From contig CAKROK010000003.1 of NCBI GenBank assembly GCA_934373295.1, positions 1-59,700 of the forward strand: a DNA stretch of 59,700 nt, in the 5' to 3' direction. The notes beneath the pieces were generated by a model. That model ran no database searches, had not been told where the DNA came from, and saw nothing but the letters and a program-made list of their open reading frames with translations. A program made the position numbers and the translations under genes. Numbering within the stretch: the stretch's first letter is position 1; each line of letters opens with the position of its first letter. This document shows positions 15,917-25,534 of the stretch, piece after piece. The DNA comes from an uncultured Christensenellaceae bacterium. Lineage in GTDB: Bacteria > Bacillota > Clostridia > Christensenellales > Christensenellaceae.

Positions 15917-18370
15917 TTATTCGTTAGCATCCTCTTCGGAATTTTCTTCATCGTCCTTCGCCGCGACCTTAGCCACGCACACCACCTTGGTCGAGTCGTC
16001 CACCTTCATGACTCTCACGCCCTGTGCGCTCCTGCCGATTATGGATATCTCGCTGACGTTGAGCCTTATCACGACGTTCGCGTCGTTTATGAGCATTATA
16101 TCCTCGTCGCCATTCACGACCTTTAAGCAGCAGAGCCTGCCCGTCTTTGCCGTGACGTTAAGCGTCTTGATGCCCACGCCGCCACGGTTTTGAACCTTAT
16201 ATTCGCTCGCGGGCGTGCGCTTGCCGTAGCCGTTTTCGGATATCGAGAGTACAAAGTCGTCGTCCGTCACCTTGGATGCATCCACAACCACGTCGTCCGA
16301 ACGCAGGAGTATTCCCCTCACGCCCATGGACACTCTGCCCATGCTTCTCACGTCGTTTTCGTTGAAGCGGATGGACATTCCGTCGCGTGTGCCGATCATT
16401 ATGTCGTCGTTACCCTCCGTGCGGATAACGCTTATAAGCTCGTCGCCCTCTCTTATCGCTATTGCAATAAGTCCGTTTTGGCGAATTCTCGAATACTCAG
16501 TAAACGCAGTTTTCTTCACGACACCCTGCTTTGTCACCATCACGAGGTTATCCGTCTCATTGACGTTATCAACCGGGAATACTGAAGAGATCTTCTCGTC
16601 CGGCTCGAGGTTTAAAAGATTGACTATCGCCGTGCCCTTAGCGGTCCTGCCCGCCTCGGGTATCTGATAACACCTCTTTACGAATACCTTGCCCTTTGTG
16701 GTAAAGAACAATATGTCGTTGTGCGTCGAGGTGACTATTATCTCCTTGGCGAAATCCTCCTCCTTGGTGGAAAGTCCGGTCACGCCCTTGCCTCCGCGCT
16801 TTTGTGCACGATAGGTGTCCGAGGGAAGTCTCTTGATGTACCCCTGATGGGTCACCGTTACTGCCATCTCCTCCTCCTGGATGAGCTCCTCGATGTCGAT
16901 ATCGTCGTCGTCAAATACGATGTCCGTCCTTCTCGCGTCGCCGTATCTCTGCTTGATGTCTAAAAGATCATCTCTCACCACGCCAAGTACGAGCTGCGGA
17001 TCTGCTAAAAGGCTCTCAAAATACGCTATTCTCTCCAGCAGCGCGTTATATTCCTCCTCCAGCTTTTCAATCTCCAAGTTGGTGAGTCTCTGTAAACGCA
17101 TGTCGAGAATTGCCTGCGCCTGAACCTCGCTGAAGCCGAAGCTGCCCATTAGAGCATCCCTCGCCGTCGTCGCATTCTCGCTCGCCTTGATCGTCGCAAT
17201 CACTTCATCTATTATGGAAAGCGCCTTGACGAGACCCTCCAAAATGTGCGCCCTCTTTTTCGCCTTTTCAAGGTCAAAGCGCGTGCGCCTCTTAATTATC
17301 TCGACCTGATATTTGAGATAATTGACTAAAAAGTCCTTTAGAGTCAACAGCTTGGGCTCGCCATTCACCAGCGCGATATTTATCGCTCCAAAAGTCGTCT
17401 TAAGCTGCGTATGCTTATAAAGTCTCTTTAATACGACGTTCGCATTAGCACCCTTTTTGAGGTGTATTTCCACTCTCATTCCCGAGCGGTCGGAGTGATC
17501 GAAGCATTCCGAAATTCCCTCTATCTTCTTATCTCTGGAAAGCTCCCTTATCGTCTTGACAAGCATTTCCTTGTTGACCTGGAAGGGGATCTCCGTGACG
17601 ATTATAACCTCATGATCCTTTTCCTTCTCGATCTCACATCTCGCACGGCAGCGTATCTTTCCCCTGCCCGTTCTGTATGCGGATTTTACTCCGCTCATGC
17701 CCACTATGAGTCCGCCGGTGGGGAAGTCAGGCGCCTTGATGTATTCCATCAGACCGTCGACGTCTATATCAGGGTTATCTATGAGCGCGACCGCCGCATC
17801 CACAGTCTCTCCCAAATTGTGCGGGGGGATGTTGGTCGCCATACCGACCGCTATACCGCCCGAGCCGTTCACCAATATGTTGGGGAAGCGGGAGGGCAGT
17901 GTCACGGGCTGCATCCTCGTCTCGTCGTAGTTCGGATAGAAATCCACCGTGTCTTTATCGAGATCGCGAAGCATCTCCATGGCGATCTTGTCCATTCTTG
18001 CCTCGGTGTATCTCATCGCCGCCGCGCCGTCACCGTCAACGGAACCGAAGTTGCCGTGCGGGTCTACGAGCATATATCTCGAAGAGAAGTCCTGGCCCAT
18101 GCGCACGAGCGCCTCATAAATTGAAGAATCTCCGTGCGGATGGTATTTACCCATTACGTCGCCCACGATACGCGCGCACTTTTTATGCGGCTTATCCGGC
18201 GTATTTCCCAGCTCGTTCATGGAGAAGAGTATTCTTCTTTGAACGGGCTTTAATCCGTCGCGAACATCCGGCAATGCTCTGTCCACTATGACCGACATCG
18301 CATAGGCTATGAAGGACTTCTGCATCTCCATGTTCAGGTCGACGGGTATTACTCTCTTATTTATGTCCAT
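15917..18370 (-). CDS. gyrA: DNA gyrase subunit A
   Basis: An 817-aa type II topoisomerase subunit that cuts and rejoins DNA to introduce negative supercoils. The catalytic Tyr lies in AAMRYTEARM (about residue 122). The quinolone region reads HPHGDSSIYE (about 79-88), with the Ser and acidic residues of sensitive enzymes. The C-terminal beta-pinwheel carries the GyrA box QKRGGKG, which separates it from ParC. It ends in an acidic Glu/Asp tail. It lies 17 bp after gyrB in the same operon. Length is normal. Confidence 0.98.
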   Translation of the reverse strand: MDINKRVIPVDLNMEMQKSFIAYAMSVIVDRALPDVRDGLKPVQRRILFSMNELGNTPDKPHKKCARIVGDVMGKYHPHGDSSIYEALVRMGQDFSSRYMLVDPHGNFGSVDGDGAAAMRYTEARMDKIAMEMLRDLDKDTVDFYPNYDETRMQPVTLPSRFPNILVNGSGGIAVGMATNIPPHNLGETVDAAVALIDNPDIDVDGLMEYIKAPDFPTGGLIVGMSGVKSAYRTGRGKIRCRARCEIEKEKDHEVIIVTEIPFQVNKEMLVKTIRELSRDKKIEGISECFDHSDRSGMRVEIHLKKGANANVVLKRLYKHTQLKTTFGAINIALVNGEPKLLTLKDFLVNYLKYQVEIIKRRTRFDLEKAKKRAHILEGLVKALSIIDEVIATIKASENATTARDALMGSFGFSEVQAQAILDMRLQRLTNLEIEKLEEEYNALLERIAYFESLLADPQLVLGVVRDDLLDIKQRYGDARRTDIVFDDDDIDIEELIQEEEMAVTVTHQGYIKRLPSDTYRAQKRGGKGVTGLSTKEEDFAKEIIVTSTHNDILFFTTKGKVFVKRCYQIPEAGRTAKGTAIVNLLNLEPDEKISSVFPVDNVNETDNLVMVTKQGVVKKTAFTEYSRIRQNGLIAIAIREGDELISVIRTEGNDDIMIGTRDGMSIRFNENDVRSMGRVSMGVRGILLRSDDVVVDASKVTDDDFVLSISENGYGKRTPASEYKVQNRGGVGIKTLNVTAKTGRLCCLKVVNGDEDIMLINDANVVIRLNVSEISIIGRSAQGVRVMKVDDSTKVVCVAKVAAKDDEENSEEDANE

Positions 18371-18387
18371 TTTAGGCTACCTCCGCA

Positions 18388-20436
18388 TCAAACGTCGAGA
18401 TTCTCGACCAACTTGGCGTTCTCTTCGATAAACTTCTTTCTCGGGTCGACCTCCTCGCCCATGAGCATGGTGAATATCTTCTCCACCTGGATAGCATCCT
18501 CGAGCGAGACCTTTAAAAGCGTGCGCCGCTTGGGGTCCATGGTCGTGTCCGCGAGCTGATCCGCGTCCATCTCGCCTAAGCCCTTGTATCTTTGAATATC
18601 CGGCTTGGGGTTCTGCCCCAGCTCCTCTAACGTCGTCTTTAAAATATCGTCATTATAGACGTATTTTACTATCTTATTTAAGGTCACCCTGTACGGCAGC
18701 TCGCCCTCCTTGAGCTTTTTAAGCTCGGGCTTTGAATCCATGTATTCCTCCATGAACTCGCGCGCTTCCTCCTCTGTGGCGAATTCCTTAACCAGCTTCT
18801 TAGCCTGCTCGACCTTGAAAAGCGGCGGCTGCGCGATGTATACATGACCTAAGTCTATGAGCGGCTTCATAAAGCGATAGAAGAATGTGAGCAGAAGTAT
18901 TCTTATGTGACTTCCGTCCACATCCGCATCCGTCATGATGATTATCTTATCATATCGAAGATTATCGATGTTGAAGTCCTCGCCATAGCCCGTGCCGAAC
19001 GCGGTTATCATCGTCTTTATCTCGTTGTTGCCCAGAGCCTTATCTATCCTCGTCTTTTCGACATTGAGAATTTTTCCGCGCAGGGGCAAAATAGCCTGCG
19101 TCTTTCTGTCTCTGCCCTTTTTGGCTGAGCCGCCTGCGGAGTCACCCTCGACTATGAATATCTCGCGCTCGGATACGTCCTTGCTCGAGCAGTCCGCCAG
19201 CTTGTCGGGCATGGAGAATACTCCCGCCTTCTTTCTCGTCGCCTCTCTCGCGTGGCGCGCAGCTTCCCTCGCGGACATCGCCATAACGCACTTGTCGATT
19301 ATCTTCCTCGCCTGCTTGGGGTTTTCCTCAAAGAACTCGGTCAGATACTTTACGACGGCGTTTTCCACCTTCGTCCTCATTATGCTGTTTCCGAGCTTAG
19401 TCTTTGTCTGTCCTTCAAACTGCGGCTCGGGCAGCTTTACGCTTATTACCGCGACGAGTCCCTCTCTTATATCCTCACCCGTGAGGTTCGCGTCCTTGTT
19501 CTTTAAGAGATTGTTCTTTCTCGCGTAGTCGTTTATGACCTTGGTCAATGCGGATCTAAATCCCGTCTCATGGCTGCCGCCCTCGTGCGTGTTGATGTTG
19601 TTCGCAAACGAGTGAATATTGGGGACATAGCCGTCGTTGTACTGCATAGCCACCTCGACCGTGTACATCCCATCCACATTGTCGATATAAATGGTATCGT
19701 CCAAAAGCTGCGCCTTATCCTGATTTAAGAACTCAACGAAGGACTTTATTCCGCCCTCATAGCAATACGTCTGCGTCTTGGGCTGCTCGCCTCTGTGGTC
19801 GGTTATCGTTATCTTGACGCCCTTGTTTAAAAACGCCATCTCACGGAAGCGTATTCTAAGGGTATCATAATCGAACTCCGTCTTGTCGAATATCTCCGGG
19901 TCGGGGTAAAAACGGATGTTCGTGCCCGTCTTTTGAGTCTCGCCTATCACCTCAACCGGCGTTATGGGTTCGCCCCTTCTGTATTCCTGCCTGAAAATCT
20001 TTCCCTCGCGGCATACGGTCGCTATGAGCTTTTCGGAGAGCGCATTAACTACGGACACGCCCACTCCGTGCAGGCCGCCCGATACCTTGTAGCCGTTTCC
20101 GCCGAACTTTCCGCCCGCATGCAGCATGGTCAGCGCCACCTCTAATGCGGATTTCTTCGCCTGCGGGTGCATTCCCGTGGGGATGCCTCTGCCGTCGTCG
20201 TCGATGGTTATGCTTCCGTCCTCTTCGATGTCCACGATGACCCTGTCGCAATATCCCGCCATGGCCTCGTCTATCGCGTTGTCTACGATCTCATAGACGC
20301 AGTGATGCAGCCCGCGCAGGTCTGTCGAGCCGATGTACATTCCCGGCCTCTTTCTTACAGGCTCGAGTCCCTCTAAAACCTGTATCTGCGATTCATCATA
20401 AACCTGATTATTGATATTGTTATTGTTATTCTCCAT
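18388..20436 (-). CDS. gyrB: DNA gyrase subunit B
   Basis: A 682-aa ATPase subunit of gyrase. GHKL ATP-binding motifs include YEIVDNAIDEA and GRGIPTGMH in the first 90 residues, and GGLHGVGVSVVNALS near 125. The TOPRIM domain has EGDSAGGSAKKGRDR near residue 430 and DADVDGSHIRILLL near 510. The C-terminal RYKGLGEM is conserved. An unusual Asn-rich run (ENNNNNINN) precedes the conserved YDESQIQVLEGLEPVRKRP start. Its start overlaps remB by 11 bases, so it is translationally coupled to it. Confidence 0.98.
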   Translation of the reverse strand: MENNNNNINNQVYDESQIQVLEGLEPVRKRPGMYIGSTDLRGLHHCVYEIVDNAIDEAMAGYCDRVIVDIEEDGSITIDDDGRGIPTGMHPQAKKSALEVALTMLHAGGKFGGNGYKVSGGLHGVGVSVVNALSEKLIATVCREGKIFRQEYRRGEPITPVEVIGETQKTGTNIRFYPDPEIFDKTEFDYDTLRIRFREMAFLNKGVKITITDHRGEQPKTQTYCYEGGIKSFVEFLNQDKAQLLDDTIYIDNVDGMYTVEVAMQYNDGYVPNIHSFANNINTHEGGSHETGFRSALTKVINDYARKNNLLKNKDANLTGEDIREGLVAVISVKLPEPQFEGQTKTKLGNSIMRTKVENAVVKYLTEFFEENPKQARKIIDKCVMAMSAREAARHAREATRKKAGVFSMPDKLADCSSKDVSEREIFIVEGDSAGGSAKKGRDRKTQAILPLRGKILNVEKTRIDKALGNNEIKTMITAFGTGYGEDFNIDNLRYDKIIIMTDADVDGSHIRILLLTFFYRFMKPLIDLGHVYIAQPPLFKVEQAKKLVKEFATEEEAREFMEEYMDSKPELKKLKEGELPYRVTLNKIVKYVYNDDILKTTLEELGQNPKPDIQRYKGLGEMDADQLADTTMDPKRRTLLKVSLEDAIQVEKIFTMLMGEEVDPRKKFIEENAKLVENLDV

Positions 20437-20692
20437 TAATAGCTCCTTTGACAGCCCCTGCCCGACTAACGCGCCCTGACAGCGTGCGCACGCTCAAATT
20501 CGAAAGCAGTATTCTCTCATTTTCGTTTTCATCGCACATGAGAATTACCGATTTTACATCCTCATGCGCATTTTTTCTATTTTTTTCTATCACATCCGCC
20601 ATTTTTGGCATGCTTTCGCATATCTGCCTGTAATCAAGTATCATCAAAATGCGGTTTGCATCAATGATATCGTCGCCCACACAGATATACAT
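20426..20692 (-). CDS. remB: RemB-like (DUF370) regulatory protein
   Basis: An 88-aa protein matching RemB/YaaB, the DUF370 protein encoded between recF and gyrB in Bacillus and many Firmicutes. It starts MYICVGDDIIDANRIL and contains SVILMCDENENERILLSNLS and SVRTLSGRV-type strands. Relatives regulate matrix genes; the role here is inferred from position only. The start at 20692 has GGGAGGTG six bases upstream, while the TTG at 20707 does not. It overlaps gyrB. Confidence 0.82.
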   Translation of the reverse strand: MYICVGDDIIDANRILMILDYRQICESMPKMADVIEKNRKNAHEDVKSVILMCDENENERILLSNLSVRTLSGRVSRAGAVKGAINGE

Positions 20693-20833
20693 AAAAACAC
20701 CTCCCAATAAAGGCAGACAGTCATTCAGATATTTCCCGAAACATTAAAAAAGCACGGTATCTCAATAAAAAGAGATCAACAAAATATCTAATCTATTATA
20801 CTACAAATCGGATAAAATTTAAAGGGTTTTCGG

Positions 20834-21910
20834 TCAAAAAATTTGTCCGGATGATACCTTGATTATTTTTGCATTTTGGGGCGCATATTTGCCCGTTAAA
20901 GCCGTTGAAGTAATAAAAACCTGAAATTTTTCAGATAAATGCATGAGGCGGTCTGCGCGGTTATTATCAAGCTCTGAAAAAACATCGTCCAAAAGCAGGA
21001 CAGGCCGCTCAAAGCAGAAGTCGTCCGCCGCCTGCGCACACGCCAATTTGATTGAGATCATAGCAGTCCGCTGTTGCCCCTGGCTGCCCATGAGCTTAGC
21101 GTCCCGTCCGTTGATGACGATGTCAAAATCCTCTCTGTGCGGGCCGACGAGCGCTATCCTCTGCTCACATTCTCTTTTAAAATTAATGGAAATCCTCTCA
21201 TAGAGCGATCTGCGCGTTTCAAAAAGCTCCGCGCTCGGGCGATATTTTATCAAAAGCTCCTCTTTTCCGTCCGTCAAAAAAGAGTGCGCCTCCTTTGCGT
21301 GTTTGGAAATGCACTTTAAAAATTCCTCCCGCTTTTGGATTATTGCCGAGCCCTGCTCCGCCAGCTGAATATTATATACGTCAATTAGTGAAAAATCCGG
21401 CTCGTTATCCTTTAGCAGCCTGTTTTTCTCCTTTAACGCCGCGGAATATCTCTGCAACGCTACATAATACGACGGAAACAGCTTGGATATCTCAATATCC
21501 ATCAGCCTGCGCCGAAGCGTGGGCGATTCCTTCACCGTGCGCATATCCTCCGGCGCAAACACCACCGTATTCAAGCGCCCTATGACCTCGCTCATCCTGC
21601 GTACGGGCACTCCGTTTAAGCGCACACTGCGGTTTTTTCCATTAAAAAGAGCCGCCTCGAGCTTTCCTCTCCCCGAGGCGGTCTCATAAACCGCTCTAAG
21701 CTGCGCCGCCTGCGCGTTTTCCCTTATAAGCCGCTCCTCCGTCGCCTGTCTGAAGGACCTTCCGCAGGATAAGAAATATATCGCCTCTACAAGGTTTGTC
21801 TTACCCTGTGCGTTGTCCCCTATTATCAGATTAAGCCGTGGATGGATGTCCGTCAAAAGCAGCTCTTCATAATTTCTGAAGTCCTTTAAAAAAAGCTCCC
21901 TTAATATCAA
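20834..21910 (-). CDS. recF: DNA repair/replication protein RecF
   Basis: A 358-aa SMC-like ATPase that helps load RecA at gaps and stalled forks. It starts with the conserved FRNYEEL segment. Walker A IGDNAQGKTNLVEAIYFL is at about 30-47, the signature SQGQQRTAMISIKLA near 270, and Walker B LLLDDVFSELD near 305. Its ATG overlaps the dnaN stop by four bases. A 141-bp gap separates it from remB; a TATAAT at 20795-20800 (minus strand) there may be a weak promoter for remB-gyrBA. Confidence 0.96.
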   Translation of the reverse strand: MILRELFLKDFRNYEELLLTDIHPRLNLIIGDNAQGKTNLVEAIYFLSCGRSFRQATEERLIRENAQAAQLRAVYETASGRGKLEAALFNGKNRSVRLNGVPVRRMSEVIGRLNTVVFAPEDMRTVKESPTLRRRLMDIEISKLFPSYYVALQRYSAALKEKNRLLKDNEPDFSLIDVYNIQLAEQGSAIIQKREEFLKCISKHAKEAHSFLTDGKEELLIKYRPSAELFETRRSLYERISINFKRECEQRIALVGPHREDFDIVINGRDAKLMGSQGQQRTAMISIKLACAQAADDFCFERPVLLLDDVFSELDNNRADRLMHLSEKFQVFITSTALTGKYAPQNAKIIKVSSGQIF

Positions 21911-23007
21911 TCCCTGTTTCCTATCGCCGCCATGAGGTAGAGGAAGTCGTCTCCCTCGACCGGCTTTATCACCATGGGGCGCATGCTGCTTATAAACTCT
22001 ATAAAAATCTCCTCATCGTCTATCGCCTTCAATATCTCTAAAAGATATCTCGCGTTAAAGCTCATCTTCATGGGGTCGCCCTCGGAGGAACAGCCTATCA
22101 TATCTCTGCCGTCGCCGTAGTCGCTCTTGCTCTCCAGCTCCAGCTCCTCGCCCGATACGGAAATTTTGACCGGGTTGGTGTCGTCCTCCCTCGAAAGGAC
22201 GGATATCATGTTTAAGCTCCTCTCCAAAAGCTGCGTGTTTACGCGCACCCTCGTAGTATACTCCTTGGGGATGATGTTCGCATACTTTATGAACTCGCCC
22301 TCTAAAAGGCGCGTATATATCTTCGTATTTTCCGATATTATAAAGCAGCTGTTTTTGTTTATGACCAGCCTGATGTCCGCGTTTTCGTCATCCCCCAATA
22401 TCCTCATGCAATCTTTTAATGTCCTCGCGGGGATGACCGCGCTCACCGCCTCATTTGAAAACCTCGGCTGTCTGCGCATCGCGAATATGAACGAATTCGT
22501 GCCCACGACATTCAAATAATCGCCGTCCAGTTCGATTAAAAGTCCCTTTAAAATGGGTCTGTCATCCTTTTGATATACCGAAAAGGCGGTCGTGTCCACC
22601 ATGTTCCAAAGCTCGCCTAACTTTAACGGTATTGCAGTGCCCTCCTCCTCGGGGAAGTGCGGGAACTGCTGCGCATCCATGGACGACAGCTTTATGCTCG
22701 TGTTCTTGCAGCTTATTACCGCGGTGTTGTCCTCCTTCGTCTTGACGGAGATCTCGCCGTCCGGCATCTTGTTTATTATTTCAAATAACAGCTTTGCGGG
22801 CAGGGCACATATTCCGCCCTCGTCCACCTGTGCAAAAAAGCTGGTCTCTATCGCCGTGACAGAATCGCAGGTATTGAGCGTGAGCGTCTGTCCGTCCGCC
22901 GTAAAAAGTATCGTCTCTAAAATGCTGCGCTGCGCGCGCGTCTGTGCCGCCTTGATGACAGAGCTGATCCCCTTTTGAAGCTCCGCCTTGTTACAGGTTA
23001 TTCTCAT
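21907..23007 (-). CDS. dnaN: DNA polymerase III beta sliding clamp
   Basis: A 366-aa clamp that encircles DNA as a dimer and tethers polymerase III and repair proteins. The three-domain pattern is clear: MRITCNKAELQKGISSVIKA at the start, IPARTLKDCMRIL mid-protein, and the C-terminal MRPMVIKPVEGDDFLYLMAA, which forms the peptide-binding pocket. GAGG lies eight bases before the ATG. It directly abuts the origin unwinding region, as in Bacillus. Confidence 0.97.
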   Translation of the reverse strand: MRITCNKAELQKGISSVIKAAQTRAQRSILETILFTADGQTLTLNTCDSVTAIETSFFAQVDEGGICALPAKLLFEIINKMPDGEISVKTKEDNTAVISCKNTSIKLSSMDAQQFPHFPEEEGTAIPLKLGELWNMVDTTAFSVYQKDDRPILKGLLIELDGDYLNVVGTNSFIFAMRRQPRFSNEAVSAVIPARTLKDCMRILGDDENADIRLVINKNSCFIISENTKIYTRLLEGEFIKYANIIPKEYTTRVRVNTQLLERSLNMISVLSREDDTNPVKISVSGEELELESKSDYGDGRDMIGCSSEGDPMKMSFNARYLLEILKAIDDEEIFIEFISSMRPMVIKPVEGDDFLYLMAAIGNRD

Positions 23008-23364
23008 CGTAATGTCCTCGCTCCTTTAAGTATATAAATATATGCTGTTGCTGTTGTTATTGGGACTGTGGATATGTGGATAACACAACATTTCTGCGGT
23101 TTAAAGGGATTTTTGCTCAACCCCACATGTGGATATCCCCTGTATAACTCGTGGATGCACCATGGATAACCCTCCCATCGACGTGCATAACAACCCCGTA
23201 AATGTGGATAGAACATATCTCTCCGGCGAAACCGGAAATCCACACAAAAGAATAATTCCACAAAATCCAACCACTGTTATACTTTTTATCCACAAAAACC
23301 CTACCAAAATCAACGGGTTTTTCCACAAAATAACCGAGTTATCCAAAAACTATCCACAAAACGG
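23008..23364. other. oriC sub-region between dnaA and dnaN
   Basis: 357 bp rich in DnaA boxes. Perfect TTATCCACA-type boxes are at 23075-23083 and 23286-23294. One-mismatch boxes are at 23067-23075, 23129-23137, 23203-23211, 23329-23337 and 23350-23358. Small open frames here are box sequence, not genes. This is the half of the bipartite origin that holds the unwinding site. Confidence 0.85.
23027..23083 (-). other. Basal origin unwinding module
   Basis: Read on the minus strand the order is: tandem DnaA boxes TTATCCACATATCCACA (23067-23083), a short GTCCC cluster, a 3-base periodic tract (complement of CTG TTG CTG TTG TTA TTG, 23045-23062), and an AT-rich stretch TATATTTATATACTT (23027-23043 region). 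Spacing and order copy the Bacillus subtilis incC unwinding system, except the trinucleotides differ (see findings). Confidence 0.7.
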
Positions 23365-24750
23365 TCATTCTCTTATCTTATGTTTGATATCCTCAATAGT
23401 GTTCTTGACGTTAGGATCTGCCTTGACCATATCGCCGATCTTCTTGACGGCGTAGAGCACGGTCGTGTGGTCCTTCCTGCCCGTGACCTCCGCAATCTTC
23501 TCATACTTCATCGAGCACATCGAATGCAATAGATACATCGCCACCTGACGCGGATACGCTATCTCCTTATTCTTCTTCTTGCTCTTAAAGTCGTCGATGG
23601 TCACGTCATAATACGTGCAAACCGAATTTATTATCAAATCGGGTGTTATCACCTTTTCGCGCGGCTTCGCGACGAAAGACGAAAGCGCCTCGCTCGCGAT
23701 GTCCATGCTTATGCGCGGATGCTCCTCGCCCTCCTTTGAGAAGAGCTGTGCGTGAGCAAAGAGCGATTTGAGCGCGCCCTCCAGCTCTCTTATGTTCGTG
23801 TCCTCTTTTCCCGCTATATAATACAGTACGTCGTCGTCCACGTCCGCATAATATCCCATCTGCTCGCCGATATATCCCACCTTGTCGCGCAGTATCGCCA
23901 CGCGTGTCTCATAATCCGGCTTGGCTATCTGAATGACAACGCCGGACATAAATCTGCTGCACAGCCTGTCCTCTAACTTGGGAATGGACTGCGGCGTGCG
24001 GTCGCTCGTGAATATGAGCTGCTTGTTATTCTGCCAGAGCGAATTGAACGTATGGAAAAGCTCCTCCTGTGAGGTATCGCCCTTTGCTATGAACTGAACG
24101 TCGTCTATCATGAGCACGTCCACGCTTCTAAACTTCTTCTTAAAGCTGTCCTGGCTCTTATTTCTAAGAGAATCTACGAATTCGCTTATGAACGACTCGC
24201 TCGTTATATACAATATCTTTGTCTGCGGGTTTATTGAAAGCAGTTGATTACCTATCGCGTGCATCAGATGCGTCTTTCCCAGACCCACGTCGCCGTATAT
24301 GAACAGCGGGTTAAACGCCATGCCAGGATGCTCGGAAACGTTTCTGGATGTGGAATACGCCACCTTATTCGAGTTGCCAACTATAAAACTGTCGAACGTA
24401 TAACGCGGATTAAGGGTTATGGAGCTGGTGCTCTTTATGTCGCTCCTCACGGACGCCAAAAAGCTGTTCATCTGAAGGGGGGAGTATATGCACACCTTAG
24501 TCTCCTCCGCACTGCCCGTCAGCTCGAGCGTCGCGCGCAAAAGCGCACTTTCCAGCTCTGCGCGGAAGCGGTCCTCTATCATGCTCTGCTGAGCCTCGCC
24601 CGGCGCGCGCAGATAAAGCGTCCCGTTGAGCTCGGTCTCGGGGATGAGCGGCTTTAGGTAGGCGTTAAAGATGTTCATCTGCCCTCTGCTGCCGAAGTTG
24701 TTCTCCAATATTGAAAATGCTCTGTCCCAAACGTTCTTATTATAACTCAT
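23365..24750 (-). CDS. dnaA: Replication initiator DnaA
   Basis: A 461-aa AAA+ initiator that binds TTATCCACA boxes and melts oriC. Domain I covers about 1-85. The AAA+ core has TFDSFIVGNSNKVAYS, Walker A GDVGLGKTHLMHAIG (about 150-165), Walker B VLMIDDVQFI (about 212) and the sensor GxxxRELEGAL (NIRELEGAL). C-terminal domain IV has the box-recognition signature GRKDHTTVLYAVKKI. AAGGTG precedes the ATG at 24750. It is transcribed leftward, with DnaA boxes on both sides including one beside its promoter, so autoregulation is likely. Confidence 0.99.
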   Translation of the reverse strand: MSYNKNVWDRAFSILENNFGSRGQMNIFNAYLKPLIPETELNGTLYLRAPGEAQQSMIEDRFRAELESALLRATLELTGSAEETKVCIYSPLQMNSFLASVRSDIKSTSSITLNPRYTFDSFIVGNSNKVAYSTSRNVSEHPGMAFNPLFIYGDVGLGKTHLMHAIGNQLLSINPQTKILYITSESFISEFVDSLRNKSQDSFKKKFRSVDVLMIDDVQFIAKGDTSQEELFHTFNSLWQNNKQLIFTSDRTPQSIPKLEDRLCSRFMSGVVIQIAKPDYETRVAILRDKVGYIGEQMGYYADVDDDVLYYIAGKEDTNIRELEGALKSLFAHAQLFSKEGEEHPRISMDIASEALSSFVAKPREKVITPDLIINSVCTYYDVTIDDFKSKKKNKEIAYPRQVAMYLLHSMCSMKYEKIAEVTGRKDHTTVLYAVKKIGDMVKADPNVKNTIEDIKHKIRE

Positions 24751-24826
24751 CTATACACCTTAAAAATTTATTGTCCATATATCATTGCGATGCGCAAACA
24801 CCGCCCGCGATTTTACACACAATATT

Positions 24827-24855
24827 ATTTTATACACATTCGCGGTTTTTTGCAA
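24827..24855 (-). promoter_or_regulatory. dnaA promoter with adjacent DnaA box
   Basis: On the minus strand TTGCAA (24850-24855) and TAAAAT (24827-24832) are 17 bases apart. A perfect DnaA box at 24859-24867 sits three bases upstream of the -35 hexamer, well placed for autorepression. Confidence 0.6.
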
Positions 24856-24858
24856 GAG

Positions 24859-25407
24859 TTATCCACAATGAAGTGAAAAAGGAAAAAAAGCAACATTATA
24901 TATAATGTAAAATCCAAAAAGGGGATAAAAAGGTGGATAAGCTGTGTGAAAGTGCATATGAATTGTGGAAAACTCCGCAAAAGAGGAAAACAGAGCGCAC
25001 TGCCTATCGAGAAATATTCGCATAGCAGCGCGGAAAGTTGACATCGGAAACAATTCACATAAAATGTGGATAAAGTGAAAGGATTGTGGATAAATTGACG
25101 CGAGGGTAAATTCGGGGGCATAAAAATAAGATAAAAAATCCCGAAGCGATGGGAAAAATTTGGGAAATATCGGTGTCGAAAAAAGAAAAACGCAATAAAA
25201 AATGAGAAAAAGAGAGGAAAATTTCCACAAAAAGTGGATAAAGGAAGAAAGTTATCCACAAAATCGCGTAAAGTTATGCACAGCGTGTGGATAAAAAATA
25301 TATGGGTTGTCCTATATATAGATTTTTTTCGATAAAAAAATCCATATTTTGCGGTTTGGGAGCAAAAGACATGCGGACAGGTTATACACAGTATAAAAAG
25401 TGGATAA
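24859..25407. other. oriC sub-region between rpmH and dnaA
   Basis: AT-rich region with perfect DnaA boxes at 24859-24867, 25065-25073, 25085-25093, 25252-25260 and 25286-25294. Near-perfect boxes lie at 24932-24940, 25233-25241, 25274-25282 (TTATGCACA), 25382-25390 (TTATACACA) and 25399-25407. With the dnaA-dnaN region it makes a bipartite origin. Strand polarity of genes switches here. No gene is seen; open frames here are box-derived. Confidence 0.88.
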
Positions 25408-25434
25408 GTACCGATAGGCGTCTTTCAGCAGGTG

Positions 25435-25463
25435 TTGACATCTTCAAACTTTTTTTATATAAT
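25435..25463 (+). promoter_or_regulatory. Consensus promoter of the rpmH operon
   Basis: TTGACA (25435-25440) and TATAAT (25458-25463) are both perfect, with a 17-base spacer, 71 bases ahead of rpmH. Confidence 0.92.
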
Positions 25464-25534
25464 AATAAAAGTCTTTTTATCGGTATTTTGCGCTAAAAGA
25501 CGCTTAAAAACAATATAGAAGAGGTAAAACTGCT

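Noticed and set aside
23004..23455. Several open frames on both strands between dnaN and dnaA
   Set aside because: They are composed of repeated DnaA-box sequence; the peptides are low-complexity translations of the boxes.
24825..25496. Overlapping Phe-rich frames on the minus strand and a plus-strand frame near rpmH
   Set aside because: They read through AT-rich origin DNA and DnaA boxes; no motif, and the rpmH promoter runs through them.
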